DNA of 12,253 nucleotides from an uncultured Rubrobacteraceae bacterium (lineage in GTDB: Bacteria > Actinomycetota > Rubrobacteria > Rubrobacterales > Rubrobacteraceae): the NCBI GenBank assembly GCA_902805985.1, contig CADCUW010000475.1, forward strand, positions 1 through 12,253, written 5' to 3'. This document shows positions 1 to 6,801 of the stretch, piece by piece. Position 1 is the first letter of the stretch, and the number at the start of each line of letters is the position of its first letter. The notes beneath the pieces are model-generated. The model was not told where the DNA came from and searched no databases. It worked only from the letters and a program-made list of their open reading frames with translations. Made by a program: the position numbers and the translations under genes.

Positions 1-202
1 CCTTCATCTCGCGGGCGGCCTTGTTGGTGAAGGTGATGGCGAGGACTTCCTCGGGGGCCGCGAGCCCCTGGTCTATGAGGTAGGAGATCCTGTGCGTCAG
101 CACGCGGGTCTTCCCGCTCCCCGCCCCGGCGAGGATGAGGAGGGGCCCCTCCGTGTGCTCTACGGCGTCGCGTTGCGTCGGGTTTAGCGAGTCCAGCAGC
201 AT
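1..202 (-). CDS. pcrA: UvrD/PcrA-type superfamily 1 DNA helicase, N-terminal fragment
   Basis: This is the first 67 residues of an ATP-dependent 3'-5' SF1A helicase; the gene runs off the low-coordinate end of the window. The Q-motif region LNPTQRDAV (residues 6-14) precedes a perfect Walker A, AGAGSGKT (25-32), and motif Ia, [10 protein letters not shown] (57-66). This order and spacing are diagnostic of UvrD/PcrA/Rep. Family members unwind DNA in nucleotide excision repair and replication restart and displace RecA. PcrA is the usual name in Gram-positive bacteria, but PcrA, UvrD1 and UvrD2 cannot be separated from this fragment. The ATG at 202 is chosen because the helicase homology begins at once and no other start fits. 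There is no Shine-Dalgarno sequence, and an extended -10 ends 9 nt upstream, so translation is probably leaderless. It follows the GNAT gene by 30 nt. Confidence 0.93.
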   Translation of the reverse strand, partial: MLLDSLNPTQRDAVEHTEGPLLILAGAGSGKTRVLTHRISYLIDQGLAAPEEVLAITFTNKAAREMK

Positions 203-220
203 CGGTGAAAAAGTATAGCA
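203..220 (-). promoter_or_regulatory. Extended -10 promoter for leaderless pcrA
   Basis: On the minus strand TGCTATACT (220-212) matches an extended -10 (TGn followed by TATACT, 5 of 6 to consensus). The hexamer ends 9 nt before the ATG, so the transcript would begin only two or three bases ahead of the start codon. No convincing -35 is visible, as is usual for extended -10 promoters. There is no purine-rich ribosome-binding site in between, which agrees with leaderless initiation, common in actinobacteria. The start site itself is inferred. Confidence 0.5.
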
Positions 221-232
221 GGGGGAGTCCCG

Positions 233-742
233 CTATCCTTCCGCCGCGGCACCGACCGTCTTCTCGTAACGGGATACTTCCAACCCGCAAACGTGCGCCC
301 GCCCGCTGTAACGGAACCCCGCCCCCGCGTAGTAATCGTTGAGCGTCCGGTTCTCCGCGGCGCAATCGAGACGCATGTACGCCGCGCCCGCGTCGGCGAC
401 GCGGGCCTCGGCCCAACGCAGGAGTTCGCGACCCAGACCCTTGCCGGCCTGGTCGCGGCGAATCGCCAGCCCGTGCACATAACCGGCGTCGTTCGGTACG
501 TCGCCCCAGGTCTCCTCATCTGACCACTGGAGCACCATGCTCCCGACGGACCGGCCACCCAGCACGAACAGGTACACCTCCCCGCGCCCGATCCGGGACC
601 CGATCCGTTCGCGGCAGAAAGTGCCTGGCAACCACTGGCGTATCCCCCGCGAGGCGAGCCATAGGGCCGCCTCCTCCAAGATAGACAGCACGGTGCCGAG
701 ATCTGAGGGCCGGGCCCGTACCGCCTCGATCTCCACCGACAC
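233..742 (-). CDS. GNAT family N-acetyltransferase
   Basis: A 169-residue protein of the Gcn5-related acetyltransferase fold, which moves an acetyl group from acetyl-CoA to an amine; the substrate cannot be told. The acetyl-CoA pyrophosphate-binding motif A is clear: GLAIRRDQAGKGLGRELL, with the Q-x-x-G-x-G core at residues 98-104. It is followed by the motif B region, LDCAAENRTLNDYYAGAGF, whose N-x-x-L-x-x-Y-Y-x-x-x-G-F pattern is typical of the family. The length is standard. The frame stays open upstream into the methyltransferase gene, but those residues are Arg-rich and lack homology, so the GTG at 742 (one base after the preceding stop codon) is chosen. A second GTG lies two codons further in. 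No good Shine-Dalgarno sequence is present, so translation is probably coupled to the methyltransferase. Confidence 0.88.
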   Translation of the reverse strand: MSVEIEAVRARPSDLGTVLSILEEAALWLASRGIRQWLPGTFCRERIGSRIGRGEVYLFVLGGRSVGSMVLQWSDEETWGDVPNDAGYVHGLAIRRDQAGKGLGRELLRWAEARVADAGAAYMRLDCAAENRTLNDYYAGAGFRYSGRAHVCGLEVSRYEKTVGAAAEG

Positions 743-743
743 G

Positions 744-1394
744 CTACCCGCGCCGGATCCTGTGCACCAGCACGGTGACGTCCCTGTCCTGCCCCTCGAC
801 CTCCACTTTGGTCTCCTCCGTCTCGAACTCGAATTCATTCGCCTGCATGAGCTCGCGAAAGAGCGGCTCGTAGCGCCGGCCGGGGTCGGCGAAGAGCGCC
901 TCGCCCTCAGGCCCCAGCAGCTCCGGCACGAGCCTGGACAGGGAGCGGGTGCTCCCCTCCTCGTACATGACGTCGGCGGCGATAACGAGGTCGAAGGCTC
1001 CGACGTCAGGCGTTTGGTGCCAGTTGAGGAGCGCCGTCTGGGGCTCGGGGAGGCCGTTCTTCATTGCATTGTGCCGGGTAAAGTCCGGGGCCGCCGCGTA
1101 GTAGTCGGTGGCGAGGACACGGGCGCCGCGGTCGAGGGCGACGAGGGTCGGGAGGCCGACGCCGACGCCGAGCTCGACGACGCGCCTGCCGGCCAGGTCT
1201 TCTCGCGAGAGCCGCCGGGCCAGCGCAATGGCGCTCGGCCAGATCTCGGCCCAGTAAGGGAGGCGTTCGTCCTCGTCGAACTCCTGCTCGTCGATCAGGT
1301 CGTCCGGGACGGAGGGGTGGGTCAGGCGGTAGTTCTTGCCGGATACTTCTACGACGGATTCCGAGAGATCCGTGCGGCCCTTGAGGTAGGCCAG
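744..1394 (-). CDS. Class I SAM-dependent methyltransferase, METTL/nicotinamide N-methyltransferase-like; start codon unclear
   Basis: A Rossmann-fold methyltransferase of about 216 residues. Numbered from the CTG at 1394, LPYWAEIWPSAIALARRL spans 45-62. The SAM-binding motif I is ELGVGVGLP (74-82), the acidic residue ending strand 2 is D97 in VLATDYY, and FDLVIAADVMYEE is the motif II/post-II region. The W-A-E-I-W-P-S segment points to the PF10294-like lysine methyltransferase branch; the substrate is unknown. The frame is open from a stop codon at 1529-1527, yet contains no ATG, GTG or TTG before an internal ATG at 1064, which lies after motif I. CTG at 1394, just after the rrf2 stop codon, is offered as the start because homology begins there. 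A lost base near the 5' end is the other explanation. It is tightly packed between rrf2 (4 nt) and the GNAT gene (1 nt). Confidence 0.8.
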   Translation of the reverse strand: MAYLKGRTDLSESVVEVSGKNYRLTHPSVPDDLIDEQEFDEDERLPYWAEIWPSAIALARRLSREDLAGRRVVELGVGVGLPTLVALDRGARVLATDYYAAAPDFTRHNAMKNGLPEPQTALLNWHQTPDVGAFDLVIAADVMYEEGSTRSLSRLVPELLGPEGEALFADPGRRYEPLFRELMQANEFEFETEETKVEVEGQDRDVTVLVHRIRRG

Positions 1395-1398
1395 GAGG

Positions 1399-1848
1399 CT
1401 ACTTGGCGGCGTGGGCGGCCTCTCGTTGGGCCCGGCCCTCGCGCTCGGTCTCGGCGAGCTGGGCGATGCTGTAGCGGCCGAAGACCGACTCGAGGGCCTC
1501 GCGGGCCTCGTCCCATACCTTGCTCGTCACGCACAGGGGGGCGTCGGCCATGTAGCAGACCCCGCCGGCAGAGCACCGGGCCGGGCGTACCGCGCCGTCC
1601 AGGATCTCGACGACGTCCAGAACGGAGATCTCCTCCGGCGGCATCGCGAAGCGGTAGCCGCCGTGCGCCCCGCGCCGGCTCTCCAAGAGCCCCTCGCGCC
1701 TGAGCTCGCACAGGATCTGCTCCAGAAACCTCTCCGGGATGCGCTGCAAGCGCGAGATCTCGGCCACGCCCAACGGGCCTTCTTGCCCACTGACGGCGAT
1801 CTCGACCAACGCCCTCACCGCGTATTTGCTCTTCTGAGTAAGCCTCAC
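1399..1848 (-). CDS. Rrf2 family transcriptional regulator with three clustered cysteines
   Basis: A 149-residue winged-helix regulator. The N-terminus, LTQKSKYAVRALVEIA, is the classic Rrf2 first helix. IPERFLEQILCELRREGLLES (37-57) is the recognition-helix region, and RGAHGGYRFA (59-68) forms the wing. Three cysteines at 92, 98 and 106 sit where IscR, NsrR and RirA hold an Fe-S cluster, although the last spacing is x7, not the x5 of IscR. Sensing of iron-sulfur status, nitric oxide or redox is therefore likely but unproven. The GTG at 1848 is chosen for its AGGTGG ribosome-binding site 9 nt upstream and exact family length. The frame is open further upstream, but that part is non-homologous and crosses the promoter. 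It heads the cluster rrf2-methyltransferase-GNAT(-pcrA), so it may autoregulate it. Confidence 0.92.
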   Translation of the reverse strand: MRLTQKSKYAVRALVEIAVSGQEGPLGVAEISRLQRIPERFLEQILCELRREGLLESRRGAHGGYRFAMPPEEISVLDVVEILDGAVRPARCSAGGVCYMADAPLCVTSKVWDEAREALESVFGRYSIAQLAETEREGRAQREAAHAAK

Positions 1849-1873
1849 GACACTACACCACCTGCTTGCGAAA

Positions 1874-1895
1874 CGTATTACGGCCAATTGTAGCA
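1874..1895 (-). promoter_or_regulatory. Extended -10 promoter and possible operator upstream of rrf2
   Basis: TGCTACAAT on the minus strand (1895-1887) is an extended -10, with TACAAT matching 5 of 6 bases. It lies about 40 nt before the GTG start of the Rrf2 gene. Immediately downstream, about where transcription would begin, is the odd-centred palindrome CGTAATACG (1882-1874), a possible regulator site. No clear -35 is visible. The operator role is speculation from position and symmetry. Confidence 0.45.
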
Positions 1896-1915
1896 GAAGG
1901 TAACTGGAGCGGTCG

Positions 1916-2115
1916 CTCTCAGCACGCTTCGGGCCTGAAGGCCCTTGCTTGCCATTATTCGGGCGCGGGCGGGTTTGAAACGCGCCCCTACGGGATCGGT
2001 GGGTTGGCGGTTCTTGGAGGAGGCGGACCTGCGCCCCGGACAACACCACGCATCGAGAAGGCTGAAAGCGTGGGCGATAGCCGGAGCGTGGCCCAAGCCC
2101 GAAGCGTGCTGAGAG
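1916..2115. mobile_element. 200-bp MITE-like element with 19-bp perfect terminal inverted repeats
   Basis: CTCTCAGCACGCTTCGGGC at 1916-1934 is exactly the reverse complement of 2097-2115. The enclosed 162 bp are non-coding. They hold a GGGCC-TGAA-GGCCC hairpin (1931-1944), a copy of a dispersed palindrome (1963-1993), and, at the right end, three degenerate copies of a GAAAGCGTGGGC / GGAGCGTGGCC / GAAGCGTGCTG motif. The element fills most of the 285-bp gap between phoU and rrf2. I see no target-site duplication and no transposase. It could be a non-autonomous miniature element, a REP/BIME-like composite repeat, or a large bidirectional hairpin that ends phoU transcription. The symmetry is directly seen; the mobile nature is inferred. 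Confidence 0.5.
1963..1993. repeat. Dispersed palindromic repeat, copy 1
   Basis: This 31-bp sequence matches 6933-6963 at 29 of 31 positions. It is built as a G/C-rich arm, the near-palindromic core GTTTGAAAC and the opposite arm, then CCCTACGG. The arms GGGCGCG (1961-1967) and CGCGCCC (1981-1987) pair perfectly over 7 bp. It lies inside the inverted-repeat element downstream of phoU. Confidence 0.7.
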
Positions 2116-2133
2116 GTGTGAGACCGACTGCCC

Positions 2134-2832
2134 TCAGTCGTCGTCGCGGTTGATGTCCCTTTCGAGGTACTGGCGCATGGCGTCCTCTATGCGCTGTCCG
2201 GTGACGAGGAAGACGGTACTCCCGCCGATGTCCACGCCGTGGTCGGCGATGCGCTCGAGGTAGTGGACCATGAGGGCGGCCCGCATCCGCCACTCCGGGG
2301 CGCCGGCGCCGGAGTCTGAGGGGTTTGCTATAAGGTTCATCGCCTCGGAGTAGAGGAGGTCCACCTTGTCGTCCTTGGCCTGGAGGTCGCGGGCGCGGTC
2401 TATATCCCGGTGCTCGAAGATGTCGAGGCCCTCGTTGAAGATGTTTCGCGCCGTGCGGGCCATCTCGACCAGGGAGGCTTCGAGGTCCTCGTCCCGCTCT
2501 GCACCGGCCGTCTCGGCCAGGGCATGGCAGATGTGTTCAGAGAGGGCGCCCGAGCGGACCAGGTGGTTCGTGACGGACTGGACGGTGTAGAGAAGCCTGA
2601 GGTCGCCGGCGACCGGGGCCTGTCGGGCCTGCAGGATCATGGAGTCCCGGTCGAGCTCCGCCCCGCGCGCCTTGTACCGGACGTCCACCCCGAGCTCGCG
2701 CGCGGCGAGCTCCTTATCACCCGTCTCCATCGCCCTGACCATGTTCTCGATAGAGGCGCCGACCTCCCTGCCAAGGTCGAGGACGTCGCCCGTGAGGTTG
2801 TCGAGCTCGTGTTGAAAGCTCTCCCTTGGCAT
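2134..2832 (-). CDS. phoU: Phosphate signalling complex protein PhoU
   Basis: A 232-residue all-helical protein made of two PhoU three-helix bundles. The first covers roughly residues 5-100 and the second about 115-215. Recognisable stretches are SFQHELDNLTGDVLDLG at the N-terminus, ARQAPVAGDLRLLYTVQSV around 70-90, and MVHYLERIADHGVDIG, the metal-binding E-R-x-x-D-H motif, near 190-205. PhoU links the Pst transporter to the Pho two-component system and represses the Pho regulon when phosphate is plentiful. The length is normal for the family. It is the last gene of the pst operon, starting only 3 nt after the pstB stop codon, so its translation is probably coupled. The acidic tail ends in RDDD. 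A 200-bp inverted-repeat element follows. Confidence 0.96.
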   Translation of the reverse strand: MPRESFQHELDNLTGDVLDLGREVGASIENMVRAMETGDKELAARELGVDVRYKARGAELDRDSMILQARQAPVAGDLRLLYTVQSVTNHLVRSGALSEHICHALAETAGAERDEDLEASLVEMARTARNIFNEGLDIFEHRDIDRARDLQAKDDKVDLLYSEAMNLIANPSDSGAGAPEWRMRAALMVHYLERIADHGVDIGGSTVFLVTGQRIEDAMRQYLERDINRDDD

Positions 2833-2835
2833 CGT

Positions 2836-3708
2836 CTAGCCGAACCGGCCCGTGACGTAATCCTCCGTCTCCTTGCGCTCGGGGTTCGAGAAGATCTTCT
2901 CCGTCTCGTCGAACTCCCAGAGCCGGCCCGGATCGCCCATGTTCACGATGTAGAAGAAGCCCGTGTAGTCCGAGATGCGGGCCGCCTGCTGCATGTTGTG
3001 CGTCACTATGACGACCGTGTAACTCTTCTTGAGCTCGGCCATGGTGTCCTCGATCTTCTGGGTCGAGACCGGGTCGAGCGCTGAGGCGGGCTCGTCCATC
3101 AGGATGACCTCCGGCTCCACCGCGAGCGTCCTGGCGATGCACAGACGCTGCTGCTGGCCACCGGAGAGACTGTAGCCGCTCTCTTTCAGGCGGTCCTTCA
3201 CCTCGTCCCAGAGGGCCGCCTGGCGCAAGCTACGCTCCACCAGCTCGTCCACGTTACCGCGGAAGCCGTTGATCTTGGCCCCCCAGGCCACGTTGTCGTA
3301 GATGGACTTCGAGAACGGGTTCGGCTTCTGGAAGACCATGCCGACGCGGCGTCGGATCACCACGGGGTCGGAGTCCTTGGCGTAGATGTCCTGACCCCCG
3401 AGCGTCACGCTGCCTTCGGCGCGGGCGCCGGGGATGACCTCGTGCATCCGGTTCAAACAGCGGATGTACGTGCTCTTGCCGCAGCCGGACGGGCCAATAA
3501 GCGCCGTCACCTTGTTCGCCTGGATGTCCATGCTCACGTCGGTAACGGCCTTGAAGGAGCTGTAGAACGCGGAGAGGTCCTGGATCTTCATCCCCAGCGT
3601 ACCGTTCTCTTCCGCTGACGGTCTCCCGGCGTCGCGGTGTTCCTCGCGTTGGTCTCTCGAAACCCCGGTCAACCTCTGTTCCTCCCTGGTCCTCTCAGAC
3701 TGCGTCAC
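2836..3708 (-). CDS. pstB: Phosphate ABC transporter ATP-binding protein PstB
   Basis: A 290-residue ABC ATPase that powers phosphate import through PstCA. All motifs are intact: Walker [10 protein letters not shown] (72-80), Q-loop FQKPNPF (around 126-132), signature LSGGQQQR (181-188), Walker B VILMDEP (201-207), D-loop SALD (209-212) and H-loop THN (236-238). The combination FQKPNPF and [10 protein letters not shown] is specific to PstB. Homology begins near residue 40, leaving a charged N-terminal extension of about 39 residues beyond the usual 250-260. The GTG at 3708 is nevertheless preferred because GGAGGAGAGG stands 7 nt upstream, whereas the internal ATG at residue 40 has only a GGGG directly against it. 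The gene lies 40 nt after pstA and 3 nt before phoU. Confidence 0.97.
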   Translation of the reverse strand: MTQSERTREEQRLTGVSRDQREEHRDAGRPSAEENGTLGMKIQDLSAFYSSFKAVTDVSMDIQANKVTALIGPSGCGKSTYIRCLNRMHEVIPGARAEGSVTLGGQDIYAKDSDPVVIRRRVGMVFQKPNPFSKSIYDNVAWGAKINGFRGNVDELVERSLRQAALWDEVKDRLKESGYSLSGGQQQRLCIARTLAVEPEVILMDEPASALDPVSTQKIEDTMAELKKSYTVVIVTHNMQQAARISDYTGFFYIVNMGDPGRLWEFDETEKIFSNPERKETEDYVTGRFG

Positions 3709-3748
3709 GATGCTACCTCTCCTCCGCGGGCGTGGCCCGCTACGTTAC

Positions 3749-4672
3749 CTAGCTCCGCTGCTGGAACCTGTTGCGCAGCACTATCGCCACGGAGTTCGCT
3801 ATGAGCAGCACCGCCATGATGACGACGATACCAGCCGCGGCCAGTTCTTGAAAGACGTCCTGCGGGCGGCTGATCCAGTCGTAGATCTGGGTCGGCAGCG
3901 CCATGTAGCCGTCGAAGGGGCCGGCGGTGGTGTAGGTCTGGTAAGCCGCGGCCCCGACGACGAGGATGGGGGCGGCCTCGCCGATGGCCCGCGAGAGCGC
4001 CAGGATCATGCCCGTCAAGGCGCCCGGCAGCGCCATCGGGAGCAGGTGGCTCCAGATCACCTCCCACCGCGTCGCCCCGAGCGCGTACCCGCCCTCGCGG
4101 ATGGCCCTGGGGATAGTCCGAAGCGCCTCCCTGGTCGTCACGATGAGGACCGGCAGGATGAGCAGGCTCAACGTCAGCGCCCCGGTGAGCACGCTCTGGC
4201 CGCCGGTCAGGGGAGCCAGCAACTGCACGAAGATGCCCAGCCCCAGGAGGCCGTAGATGACCGAGGGCACCCCCGCGAGGTTGGAGATGTTGACCTCTAT
4301 CATCCGGTTGATGCGCGTGTCGTCGGCGTACTCCTCCAGGTACACGGCGGCCCCGAGCCCGAGCGGGACGCTTATGATCGCCGTGAGCGCGAGCAGCCAC
4401 AGCGAGCCGATGAGCGCCGGGTAGATGCCGCTGTTCTCCGGGAAGATCTGCGACGGGAAGTTCGTCAGGAAGCCGAGGCTCAACCTGCCGGAACCGTCCC
4501 CGATCACGTCTATGAGGAGCACCGCGAGTACCACGACGCCTACCATCGCCGCCACGGTCACAAGGATGCTGAAGGCCCGATCTAACCCGTACCGGGTCGC
4601 CATGGACGCCTTGAACCTCGACCCCCTGGCGCCGCCTTCCTGCCGCTCTACCTGCTTGCTTGTCTGCGCCAC
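3749..4672 (-). CDS. pstA: Phosphate ABC transporter permease PstA
   Basis: A 307-residue inner-membrane permease with about six transmembrane helices; the first is at roughly residues 33-55 and the last near 280-300. The cytoplasmic coupling (EAA) loop is clear in IREGGYALGATRWEVIWSHL and is followed by ALSRAIGEAAPILVVG, a PstA signature. NLAGVPSVIYGLLGLGIFV is the other characteristic segment. It forms the phosphate channel with PstC and docks PstB. Translation starts at the GTG at 4672, whose first base is the last base of the pstC stop codon (TAGTG, a 1-nt overlap), a strong sign of coupling. The first about 30 residues are hydrophilic and lysine/arginine-rich, as expected for a cytoplasmic N-terminus. 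Confidence 0.96.
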   Translation of the reverse strand: MAQTSKQVERQEGGARGSRFKASMATRYGLDRAFSILVTVAAMVGVVVLAVLLIDVIGDGSGRLSLGFLTNFPSQIFPENSGIYPALIGSLWLLALTAIISVPLGLGAAVYLEEYADDTRINRMIEVNISNLAGVPSVIYGLLGLGIFVQLLAPLTGGQSVLTGALTLSLLILPVLIVTTREALRTIPRAIREGGYALGATRWEVIWSHLLPMALPGALTGMILALSRAIGEAAPILVVGAAAYQTYTTAGPFDGYMALPTQIYDWISRPQDVFQELAAAGIVVIMAVLLIANSVAIVLRNRFQQRS

Positions 4673-5604
4673 TAGTAGATCTCCCTGAATCGCCGGACAA
4701 ACCAGTAGCTCACGAGGTTGAGGGCGAGCGTCATAAGGAACAACGCCGACCCGACCGCGAAGATGGACCCGAAGGCCGCCGAACCGCGCGGCGTCTCCCC
4801 GCCCACCACCTGCACGATGTAGGCCGTCATCGCCTGCATGCTCTCAAGGGGGGTCCCGCCGAAGTTCGCCTGGGAGCCCATCGCGATGGTCACGATCATC
4901 GTCTCCCCTATGGCCCGCGAGATGCCGAGTATAACGGCGGCCACGATACCCGAGAGGGCGGCAGGCACCACGATCTTGGTCGCCGTCTCACGCTTGGTCG
5001 CGCCGAGCGCGTACGCGCCCTCCCTCAAGGAGCGCGGCACGGCGTAGATGGCGTCCTCGCTCACCGAAGCAACCGTCGGGATGATCATGACCCCCATGAT
5101 GAGGCCGGCCGAGATCGCGTTGAAAGAGTCAATGTTGGAGAAGAGGTTGTCCCCGAGGAATGGGGTGATGAACGTCAGGGCGAAGTACCCGTAGACCACG
5201 GTAGGCACGCCGGCCAGGATCTCGAGTGCCGGCTTGAGCCACTGCCGCAGCCGATGCGGGGCGTACTCGCTGAGGTAGATGGCCGTGAGCAGCCCGATCG
5301 GGAGCGCCACGGCTATGGCGATAAAAGTCGCCATCAACGTCCCGTACACGAGCGGCAGAACACCGAAGTCGCCCTGGTTCGGCGCCCAGCGCGTCGAGGT
5401 CAAAAACTCTAGGAGGGAGACGTCGAGAAAGAACCGGACGGTCTCCTCGAAGAGGACGACGACGATGCCGATGGTCGTGAAGATGGATAGGTACGCGCAG
5501 GCCGTGAGCAGGAACTTTATTATCCGCTCCTTGGCCTCCCGGCCGCGGCTGTTGCGCTGCCAGTCGCCCTCCCTGGACCTCATCCCTCCCGATTCGACCG
5601 CCAC
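4672..5604 (-). CDS. pstC: Phosphate ABC transporter permease PstC
   Basis: A 310-residue permease that pairs with PstA. Its first membrane helix (about residues 29-52) follows a basic, hydrophilic leader. The family segments [18 protein letters not shown], the coupling loop [20 protein letters not shown] and [17 protein letters not shown] are intact. The GTG at 5604 is chosen because GGAGG lies 8 nt upstream. The ATG seven codons in has its purine run jammed directly against it, so it is less likely. The stop codon overlaps the pstA start by one base. It is separated from pstS by 96 nt that contain a terminator-like hairpin, so it is probably expressed at a lower level than the binding protein. 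Confidence 0.96.
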   Translation of the reverse strand: MAVESGGMRSREGDWQRNSRGREAKERIIKFLLTACAYLSIFTTIGIVVVLFEETVRFFLDVSLLEFLTSTRWAPNQGDFGVLPLVYGTLMATFIAIAVALPIGLLTAIYLSEYAPHRLRQWLKPALEILAGVPTVVYGYFALTFITPFLGDNLFSNIDSFNAISAGLIMGVMIIPTVASVSEDAIYAVPRSLREGAYALGATKRETATKIVVPAALSGIVAAVILGISRAIGETMIVTIAMGSQANFGGTPLESMQAMTAYIVQVVGGETPRGSAAFGSIFAVGSALFLMTLALNLVSYWFVRRFREIY

Positions 5605-5630
5605 CGGAAACCCTCCAAAACCTCGTCGCC

Positions 5631-5664
5631 AGAGAAAAGGGAGCCGGCTCCTATGCCGGCCCCC
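5631..5664 (-). terminator. Intercistronic hairpin with T-run between pstS and pstC
   Basis: On the minus strand GGGGGCCGGC pairs with GCCGGCTCCC (10 bp with one G-U) around the 6-nt loop ATAGGA and is followed directly by TTTTCTCT. This has the form of an intrinsic terminator, and it lies inside the operon after pstS. The expected effect is partial termination or 3'-end protection, giving more pstS than pstCAB-phoU message. That matches the need for excess binding protein. Structure is seen; function is inferred. Confidence 0.72.
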
Positions 5665-5700
5665 CCAATGCTACTAGTAGATCTATCCGGACACAAACGG

Positions 5701-6744
5701 TTACTGCGACTGCTGGAGCGCCCCCTCCAGGTCGCCACCCTTCGGCTCGCCCTCCTCGGTGAAGATCGTGCCGGTCGTGCGATCCTCGTACTGCGCCCGC
5801 GACTCGTCGCTGAGGCTGCTCGGCAGCGTCACGTACCTGGCAGCCTCGACCAGCCGGTTGAGGTTCTGCTCGGAGAGGTAGAAGTCCACGAACGGCTGCA
5901 CCGCGTCGTTGTTCTCCAGCGCCTGGGTGCTCACGTAGATGAAGAGCGGGCGCGAGAGGCCGTAATCCCCGGACCGGATCGTCTCGGCGGAGGGCTTCAC
6001 GCCGTCGAGGGCGAGCGCCTTGAGGTCCTGGCGGTTGTTCTCGTAGTAGGAGTAGCCGAAGTAGCCGAGCGCGTTCTGGTCGCCCGCCACGCCCTGCACG
6101 AGCACGTTGTCGTCCTCGCTCATCTCGACGTCAGACTGGCGGCTGACCTCCTCCTCGTTCCCGACGATGGCCTCGTTGAAGAACTCGTAGGTGCCGGACT
6201 CCGTGCCGGGTCCGTAGAGGCTGAACTCCTCGTCGGGCCACTCCGGGTTGACCTGGCTCCACTGCGTGATCTCACCCTCGGCGGCCGGCTCCCACATGGT
6301 CTTGAGCTGCTCGCCGCTCACGTCCGTCGCGAAGTCGTTCTGGCTGTTGACGACGACCGAGATGCCGTCGAAGGCTACCGGGATCTCGATAAAGTCGACC
6401 CCGTTCTCCTCGCACACCGGGACCTCCTCGGCCACGTCTATCGGCCTAGAGGCGTCCGAGATCTGGGTGTCGCCCTGGCAGAAGGCCTCGAAGCCGTCGC
6501 TGGTCCCCGCGCCGCCTACCTGGATGCGCGCCTCGGGGTTCTGCTCCCGGAACAACTCCGCCGCGGCCTGCGATATCGGCTGCACCGTGCTCGAGCCCTC
6601 GATCGTGATCTCGCCGGAGACCGCCTCGCCGCCGCCACCGCCCTGGCCTCCCCCACCGCCACCGCCGCAGGCGGCGACCACGAGCGACAGGGCCAGCACC
6701 AGAGCCGCCCCCACAATGAGCCTCACACGCAAGATCCTACTCAA
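5701..6744 (-). CDS. pstS: Phosphate-binding lipoprotein PstS
   Basis: A 347-residue extracytoplasmic phosphate receptor anchored as a lipoprotein. The signal peptide has basic residues (R3, R6, R8), a hydrophobic core, and the lipobox VVAAC with the acyl-anchor cysteine at residue 26. A glycine-rich linker follows (12 of the 13 residues 27-39). The phosphate-binding signatures are EGSSTVQP (49-56), GAGTSDGFEAFCQGDTQI with SRPI shortly after, and YGPGTESGTYEFF. Start: a TTG at 6744 with GGGAGG placed 7 nt upstream. The nearby ATG upstream runs into a stop codon within five codons, so TTG is the best choice. Two further cysteines, in FCQGD and VPVCEEN, may form a disulfide as in other PstS proteins. 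The gene is first in the operon, with PHO-box-like repeats upstream. Confidence 0.97.
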   Translation of the reverse strand: MSRILRVRLIVGAALVLALSLVVAACGGGGGGGQGGGGGEAVSGEITIEGSSTVQPISQAAAELFREQNPEARIQVGGAGTSDGFEAFCQGDTQISDASRPIDVAEEVPVCEENGVDFIEIPVAFDGISVVVNSQNDFATDVSGEQLKTMWEPAAEGEITQWSQVNPEWPDEEFSLYGPGTESGTYEFFNEAIVGNEEEVSRQSDVEMSEDDNVLVQGVAGDQNALGYFGYSYYENNRQDLKALALDGVKPSAETIRSGDYGLSRPLFIYVSTQALENNDAVQPFVDFYLSEQNLNRLVEAARYVTLPSSLSDESRAQYEDRTTGTIFTEEGEPKGGDLEGALQQSQ

Positions 6745-6801
6745 CCCACATCCTCCCTAAGCTACGACCACAAGAGACAGTCCTTCGACGTTCAGGGCAG
6801 G

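Noticed and set aside
537..1703. Long plus-strand open frame of 388 codons
   Set aside because: Lies opposite the methyltransferase, GNAT and Rrf2 genes; Arg/Pro/Gly-rich with no motifs. It is a mirror frame produced by G+C-rich third positions.
1878..2293. Short open frames across the phoU-rrf2 gap on both strands
   Set aside because: They run through the inverted-repeat element and promoter, are Arg/Pro/Gly-rich, and have no ribosome-binding sites or homology.
3705..4700. Minus-strand open frame of 331 codons over pstA
   Set aside because: A frame-shifted shadow of pstA; hydrophilic and Arg-rich, whereas the true frame has six membrane helices and the permease coupling loop.
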